Source: a bacterium
GTDB taxonomy: Bacteria; Patescibacteriota; Minisyncoccia; UBA6257; 02-FULL-45-10c
Reading direction: 5' to 3'
DNA length: 57,499 nucleotides
NCBI GenBank assembly: GCA_030646555.1
Contig: JAUSKP010000010.1
Coordinates: 1 to 57,499 of the forward strand
Positions 54,513 through 57,499 of the stretch are shown piece after piece. The notes beneath the pieces were generated by a model. It had not been told where the DNA came from. It ran no database searches and was given only the letters and a program-made list of their open reading frames with translations. Made by a program: the position numbers and the translations under genes. Within the stretch, counting starts at the first letter, position 1. Each line of letters begins with the position of its first letter.

Positions 54513-55139
54513 TTAGCGCAACTTAAGATTCAAATTATATTTATAAAAACTGCCCTTAAAATCATAAAAATGGTCCTCTACGAAAAAACTTAATCTGGAT
54601 CCATCCTTGTCATTCCAGGAAACCGTGGAAGTAACTTTTATGTGTTCAAGATTGATATTTTCAATTGCTATAATTCTTTTTATCTTTTGCTTGGTCTCTT
54701 TATAGATATTCAAATCTAAGCCATCCTCATCGTAAGCATAATAACCACTGCCCGTTTCACTAAAAAATAAGGTTCTTTCATCTCCGTTGACAGATTTTAA
54801 TCCTGAATCATTATAATCAATTTCATAATTTCCCGGTGAAACTCCGGCATTCCACGCAACATTCTCGGGTTCAACGAGCATTATATTTTGGTCAATTATA
54901 TTTTTCGCCAGTTCAATTCCCTCGCCAGCCAAATTTACCGCGATATATCTATCCGCGGCAGTCCTATTTAAACCAATGGAACTGGAAGACAAGGCAAAAG
55001 CCCCTAAAAGACCGACGACAATAACAGACATTGCCACCATGGCTTCCACCATTGCCTGCCCAGCATCGAACTTGTTCTGGTGCTGGGCTTGCCCCTTCGA
55101 CAAGCTCAGGACTTCGCCTTTTTTAATTTCGTTATTCAT
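54513..55139 (-). CDS. Pseudopilin V/PilV-like protein
   Basis: A 208-residue protein with a GQAMVEAMVAMSVIVVGLLGAFAL prepilin-like helix and a C-terminal beta-rich domain (NYEIDYNDSG, YYAYDEDGLDLNIYK). The leader (KGEVLSLSKGQAQHQNKFDA) is encoded by repeat 55059-55111 and is in frame. First gene of the operon; the ATG at 55139 abuts an inverted-repeat arm. Confidence 0.75.
   Translation of the reverse strand: MNNEIKKGEVLSLSKGQAQHQNKFDAGQAMVEAMVAMSVIVVGLLGAFALSSSSIGLNRTAADRYIAVNLAGEGIELAKNIIDQNIMLVEPENVAWNAGVSPGNYEIDYNDSGLKSVNGDERTLFFSETGSGYYAYDEDGLDLNIYKETKQKIKRIIAIENINLEHIKVTSTVSWNDKDGSRLSFFVEDHFYDFKGSFYKYNLNLKLR
55059..55111. repeat. GCACCAG/TTCGACAAGCTC repeat inside the pilin leader
   Basis: cccagcatcgaac/gttctggtgctggg palindrome followed by ccccttcgacaagctcagg. 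In frame. Confidence 0.75.
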
Positions 55140-55142
55140 GCC

Positions 55143-55200
55143 AAGTTTGTATAATTTTTTAAGCTCATTTTTGTAGCGATTAAAAATTATCTACAAACTT
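55143..55200 (-). promoter_or_regulatory. Start-proximal inverted repeat of the pilin operon
   Basis: Arms aagtttgta (55143-55151) and tacaaactt (55192-55200). Compared with the rplU element (aaatttgta/tacaaattt) one pair changes on both sides. The inner gctcatttttgtag/ctacaaacttgagc pairing is also conserved. Confidence 0.7.
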
Positions 55201-55447
55201 GAGCACCCGCCAAAATTTTATTTAAATAATTCCTGCCCCAACCTGTTTTTAAATACTTTTCTCGTTTCATAGCCATTAATTTATTTTTATGACCTTCAAA
55301 ATATACAAGTTCTAACGGACGTCTATTTTTAGTCGAAATTACCAATCCCTTACCGTGTTCCAATACTCTTCTTTTTATATTATCAGTATAACCGACATAA
55401 AACCCATTGTCTTTTTTACATAATAAAACGTAAGTATAATAAAACAT
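55187..55447 (-). CDS. GIY-YIG nuclease flanked by CCCGCCAAAATTT arms
   Basis: An 86-residue GIY-YIG domain: FYYTYVLLCKKDNGFYVGYTDNIKRRV, STKNRRPLELVYFEG, KREKYLKTGWGRNYL. It is most similar to the 43325 protein (shared STKNRRPL). The ATG at 55447 abuts one arm (55448-55462), and its last codons (ILAGAQVCR) run through the other arm (55205-55219). This is the same layout as the 43325 cassette. Confidence 0.85.
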   Translation of the reverse strand: MFYYTYVLLCKKDNGFYVGYTDNIKRRVLEHGKGLVISTKNRRPLELVYFEGHKNKLMAMKREKYLKTGWGRNYLNKILAGAQVCR

Positions 55448-55462
55448 AAAATTTAGGCGGGT
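55205..55462. mobile_element. GIY-YIG cassette, second copy with different arms
   Basis: acccgccaaaatttt at 55205-55219 and aaaatttaggcgggt at 55448-55462 pair with one mismatch and enclose the GIY-YIG gene. It lies directly upstream of the pilin operon element. Confidence 0.65.
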
Positions 55463-55621
55463 TAAAGGTTTTGTACCTGAAATTTGTTTGTTGAAACAAC
55501 TCCAAATTTCAGACAAAACTCTTTATTTAATTATATCAGAAATACAACAAAAAATGCTTTAAAAATAGAAATGGAAACAAAATTTTATTTGTATTATATG
55601 CTATAGTAAAATAAATATTTT

Positions 55622-56353
55622 ATGCAGACGATCATAATCAAAAAAAGCAAGGGAGTGGCAAAGAAATATTTTATAGAAGCACTCAATCAACCAGAGCTTG
55701 ATTTTGTTTTAAAAGACTTAGAACTTCCAATGGAACTGGCATCGAGACGAAAAAAAATTAACACCTCGTGGAAAAGATTTTTTTCATATTCAGAATATAA
55801 GCTAACCCACTTAGCCTATAAAACTTTTAATAAATACTATAAACGCGCAAGTGATGATATTAAAATCATTTATGAATGGCTTAATAAAAATAATTCTCTA
55901 TGGGATACTGCCCACTCAATAATTCCAACTATCACAAAAATTCCTTGGAAAAGAACTGTAATTATCAACGTCGTTTTTGGTCGTTGGGCCGCCGCAGATA
56001 AAAATCAAGTTTATATAGGAATGCGGCCATTTTCTTTTTTAGAAAATCCTCAGAGCAGTATCGTTTTACACGAAATGTTGCACGTAAATATTGAAGGACG
56101 AATGCCATCGTATTTATCACACCCTCATAAAACAGAAGAGTTGGTGGTAACATTATTCACGCGGCAATTGATAAAAACTCTCCAAGAAAAAAATAATATA
56201 ATAATTCCGGATCACACCCCAGATGCTTCTTATGGTGATTTTTCTGTAAAAATCATGGACAACATTGAAGAATTTGATGCTTTGGCCAAACAATCGGAAT
56301 CTATCTTTGATCTAGCAAGAAAAATCGATAAATATTTCTATAAAAGCAATTAA
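55622..56353 (+). CDS. Putative zinc metallopeptidase-like protein (HExxH)
   Basis: A 243-residue protein with SSIVLHEMLHVNIEGR, an HExxH motif, and EELVVTLFTRQL further on as a possible third ligand region. The N-terminal half is basic. No signal peptide. No family named. It could be a metallopeptidase or only share the motif. No good SD. A terminator follows. Confidence 0.65.
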   Translation: MQTIIIKKSKGVAKKYFIEALNQPELDFVLKDLELPMELASRRKKINTSWKRFFSYSEYKLTHLAYKTFNKYYKRASDDIKIIYEWLNKNNSLWDTAHSIIPTITKIPWKRTVIINVVFGRWAAADKNQVYIGMRPFSFLENPQSSIVLHEMLHVNIEGRMPSYLSHPHKTEELVVTLFTRQLIKTLQEKNNIIIPDHTPDASYGDFSVKIMDNIEEFDALAKQSESIFDLARKIDKYFYKSN

Positions 56354-56385
56354 AAAAGAGGGGCTTATTTCATCCCCTCTTTTTG
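56353..56385. terminator. Terminator after the HExxH gene
   Basis: aaaaagagggg / cccctctttttg with T-tracts on both sides. Confidence 0.75.
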
Positions 56386-56402
56386 CTTCTAAAAAACCTA
56401 GA

Positions 56403-56621
56403 TCACTTTCCGGAATCTCCTCCGTCTGATGTCTTGGTTTTATTACCATCGCTATCAGTTTTCCACCAGCTCCCGTCACCATGCTGGGTTGTGTGAGGAT
56501 TATTATTGCCCTCATAACCATGGAATGTTCTCGTGCTGCCCTCATCGGACTTGGAAACACGAAAACCCACACTGTCTCCGTCTTGATCCTTCCCCGTCGC
56601 GCGTTCGGTACTCTCGCCCAT
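56403..56621 (-). CDS. Small very polar hypothetical protein
   Basis: A 72-residue protein almost without hydrophobic residues (Gly, Ser, Asp, Thr, Lys rich; GNNNPHTTQHGDGSWWK). Likely disordered. Accepted because ggaggaataata precedes the ATG and it lies between two genes with the same style of SD. Function unknown. Confidence 0.6.
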   Translation of the reverse strand: MGESTERATGKDQDGDSVGFRVSKSDEGSTRTFHGYEGNNNPHTTQHGDGSWWKTDSDGNKTKTSDGGDSGK

Positions 56622-56659
56622 TATTATTCCTCCGTCCTTTTTTTATTTTTCTTCGGCAA

Positions 56660-57226
56660 CTAAATATTTCGCTTAAGTCGCCCAAGAAATATTTCGATTC
56701 GCGATAGATCTCGTTCTTTGTATATCGCGTATCTTAGCAGATCATATCGAATTCCATTGAATAATCTATGTCCGCCAAAACAGCCCTCTTGAGAAAATCC
56801 AGCTCCGCGAATACAGGAAAGTGATTGAGTATTATACTCATATACTTCCATATAAATCTTAAATATAGGAAACTCACTGAATAAGTGATGTAAAAATAAT
56901 GCTATGGCTTCAGCGCCATATCCACTAGTACGGTATGATTCAGAAAGAAAGATGGTAATAAAAGCATATCCGTCTACTTTTTTATAACCATAAGAATATA
57001 TTGTGCCTATGGATTTTCCATCTTTTTTTCTTATGATCATCATTTGGATATGTCTATCTCTTTTAAAATCCTCTTTCAATTCTTCTCTGAAATCATCCAA
57101 ATTTGTTTCATCTCTGCGAACGGAACAATTTTTTCTAAAATCGTTATCATTGCGCCATTGGAACAACAATGGAATATCTTGTTCACTGCAACAACGAAGA
57201 TAAACATGCCTTCCTTGTAAACCCAT
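56660..57226 (-). CDS. GNAT-family N-acetyltransferase
   Basis: A 188-residue GNAT protein of the RimJ/RimL type: LRCCSEQDIPLLFQWRND, the acetyl-CoA loop in YRTSGYGAEAIALFLHHLF, and EVYEYNTQSLSCIRGAGFSQEG. Acceptor unknown. Strong SD (aaaaggaggtc). It has its own promoter upstream. Confidence 0.88.
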   Translation of the reverse strand: MGLQGRHVYLRCCSEQDIPLLFQWRNDNDFRKNCSVRRDETNLDDFREELKEDFKRDRHIQMMIIRKKDGKSIGTIYSYGYKKVDGYAFITIFLSESYRTSGYGAEAIALFLHHLFSEFPIFKIYMEVYEYNTQSLSCIRGAGFSQEGCFGGHRLFNGIRYDLLRYAIYKERDLSRIEIFLGRLKRNI

Positions 57227-57290
57227 ACAGTTGACCTCCTTTTTTATTTTTCAAAGATCCGTTCGTAGTTTTTAACTACGAAACACCATA

Positions 57291-57319
57291 AAAATAACGA
57301 TTTTTTGATGTTTTGTCAA
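57291..57319 (-). promoter_or_regulatory. Promoter of the acetyltransferase gene
   Basis: TTGACA (57319-57314), 17-nt spacer, TATTTT (57296-57291); a cgtagtt/aactacg hairpin stands in the leader. Confidence 0.75.
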
Positions 57320-57363
57320 ATAAAAATGGGTTAGATTCAAGTCCTTGGCGCATTTTTTACCAT

Positions 57364-57392
57364 TTGACAATTTTGGGAAAGCGTGCTATCAT
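57364..57392 (+). promoter_or_regulatory. Rightward promoter at the window end
   Basis: TTGACA at 57364-57369, 17-nt spacer, TATCAT at 57387-57392. It points out of the window, so its gene is not seen. Confidence 0.6.
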
Positions 57393-57404
57393 AAAAACAT
57401 AGTA

Positions 57405-57499
57405 TCCGCCTTCGCATCCTGCCGTCGTTTCCTCCTTCGCCAATGCTATGGCGGACGAAGAAAACTATGGCGGGCGAGGAAAGCTATGGCGGACGAAGT
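57405..57499. repeat. CTATGGCGGACGAAG repeats at the window end
   Basis: Several copies of ctatggcgg(a/g)cgaag and cctccttcgcc. The same words occur near 31640. No gene seen. Confidence 0.6.

Noticed and set aside
1..57499. CRISPR array
   Set aside because: Many repeats are present, but none is a series of equal direct repeats with unique spacers, and no cas gene is seen.
1..57499. Prophage or classical transposon with integrase/transposase
   Set aside because: No integrase, recombinase, DDE transposase or phage structural gene was recognised; the mobile signals here are palindromic elements and GIY-YIG genes only.

Overview
The window reads as chromosomal DNA of a small-genome bacterium of the Candidate Phyla Radiation (Patescibacteria, most likely a Parcubacteria-like lineage). 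This is inferred from the compact AT-rich housekeeping genes, many without a Shine-Dalgarno (SD) sequence, the shortened proteins (HrcA, EF-Ts, PheT without its N-terminal EMAP domain), the mraZ-rsmH-ftsL-ftsI-murF order, several tiny GIY-YIG nucleases, and the use of TGA as a normal stop. No rRNA operon and no CRISPR array were seen.

Layout. 1-6.6 kb: a partial membrane gene, a sigma-region-4/HARE-HTH protein, secD-secF, and an iscS-iscU-ferredoxin reductase operon. 6.6-10.3 kb: a cytidylyltransferase-cupin fusion, a VF530-like gene with rlmN, and four small accessory genes, three of whose promoters share one leader. 10.4-17 kb: the heat-shock operon hrcA-grpE-dnaK behind a CIRCE operator, a membrane protein, dnaJ and an SGNH hydrolase. 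17-24.7 kb: CorA-like, cysS, dnaB, recR, rplU, tgt and two tRNAs. 24.8-30 kb: the dcw cluster, with a group of DnaA-box-like sites upstream of mraZ. 30-36 kb: rplJ-rplL with an L10 leader, a ClpB-like ATPase, PCMT and a large two-domain phosphoesterase. 36-46 kb: tRNAs, rpmG, rpsP-khpA-trmD-nudix-rpsB-tsf and pheS-(GIY-YIG)-pheT. 46-57.5 kb: accessory genes, tRNA-Asp, gatA, gatC, ligA, three pseudopilins, a second GIY-YIG cassette, a metallopeptidase-like protein and an acetyltransferase.

The most unusual content is a dense layer of palindromic DNA. (1) Many genes start directly after the 3' arm of a long inverted repeat or 'panhandle' (secD, cupin fusion, 14.3 kb membrane gene, dnaJ, corA-like, rplU, ftsI, rsmH, 37.7 kb membrane gene, pheS, pilin); several pairs of unrelated genes share one family of element, and base pairs covary between copies. 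(2) One family with CCCTGTTAAAT arms folds as a three-way junction, occurs at four loci including once nested inside itself, and also flanks a GIY-YIG nuclease gene between pheS and pheT. This looks like a nuclease-bearing element with miniature derivatives. A second GIY-YIG gene has the same layout with different arms. (3) Palindromes are inserted in frame inside essential genes (iscS, tgt, cysS, ligA, pheT, pheS, trmD, rlmN, grpE, two prepilins), like the palindromic elements known from Rickettsia. (4) rplL and ligA each have a second, divergent 3' end just downstream across a palindrome, and tRNA-Lys and tRNA-Asp have partial copies beside them. Together these suggest an active or recently active palindromic-element system. 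The link to the GIY-YIG nuclease is an inference from shared arms.

A second theme is two classes of gene. Housekeeping genes mostly lack an SD and some appear leaderless. Lineage-specific genes (9.0-10.3, 22.1, 31.7-36.1, 45.9-47.8, 56.4-57.2 kb) mostly have strong AGGAGG sites, and many also have their own promoters and terminators.
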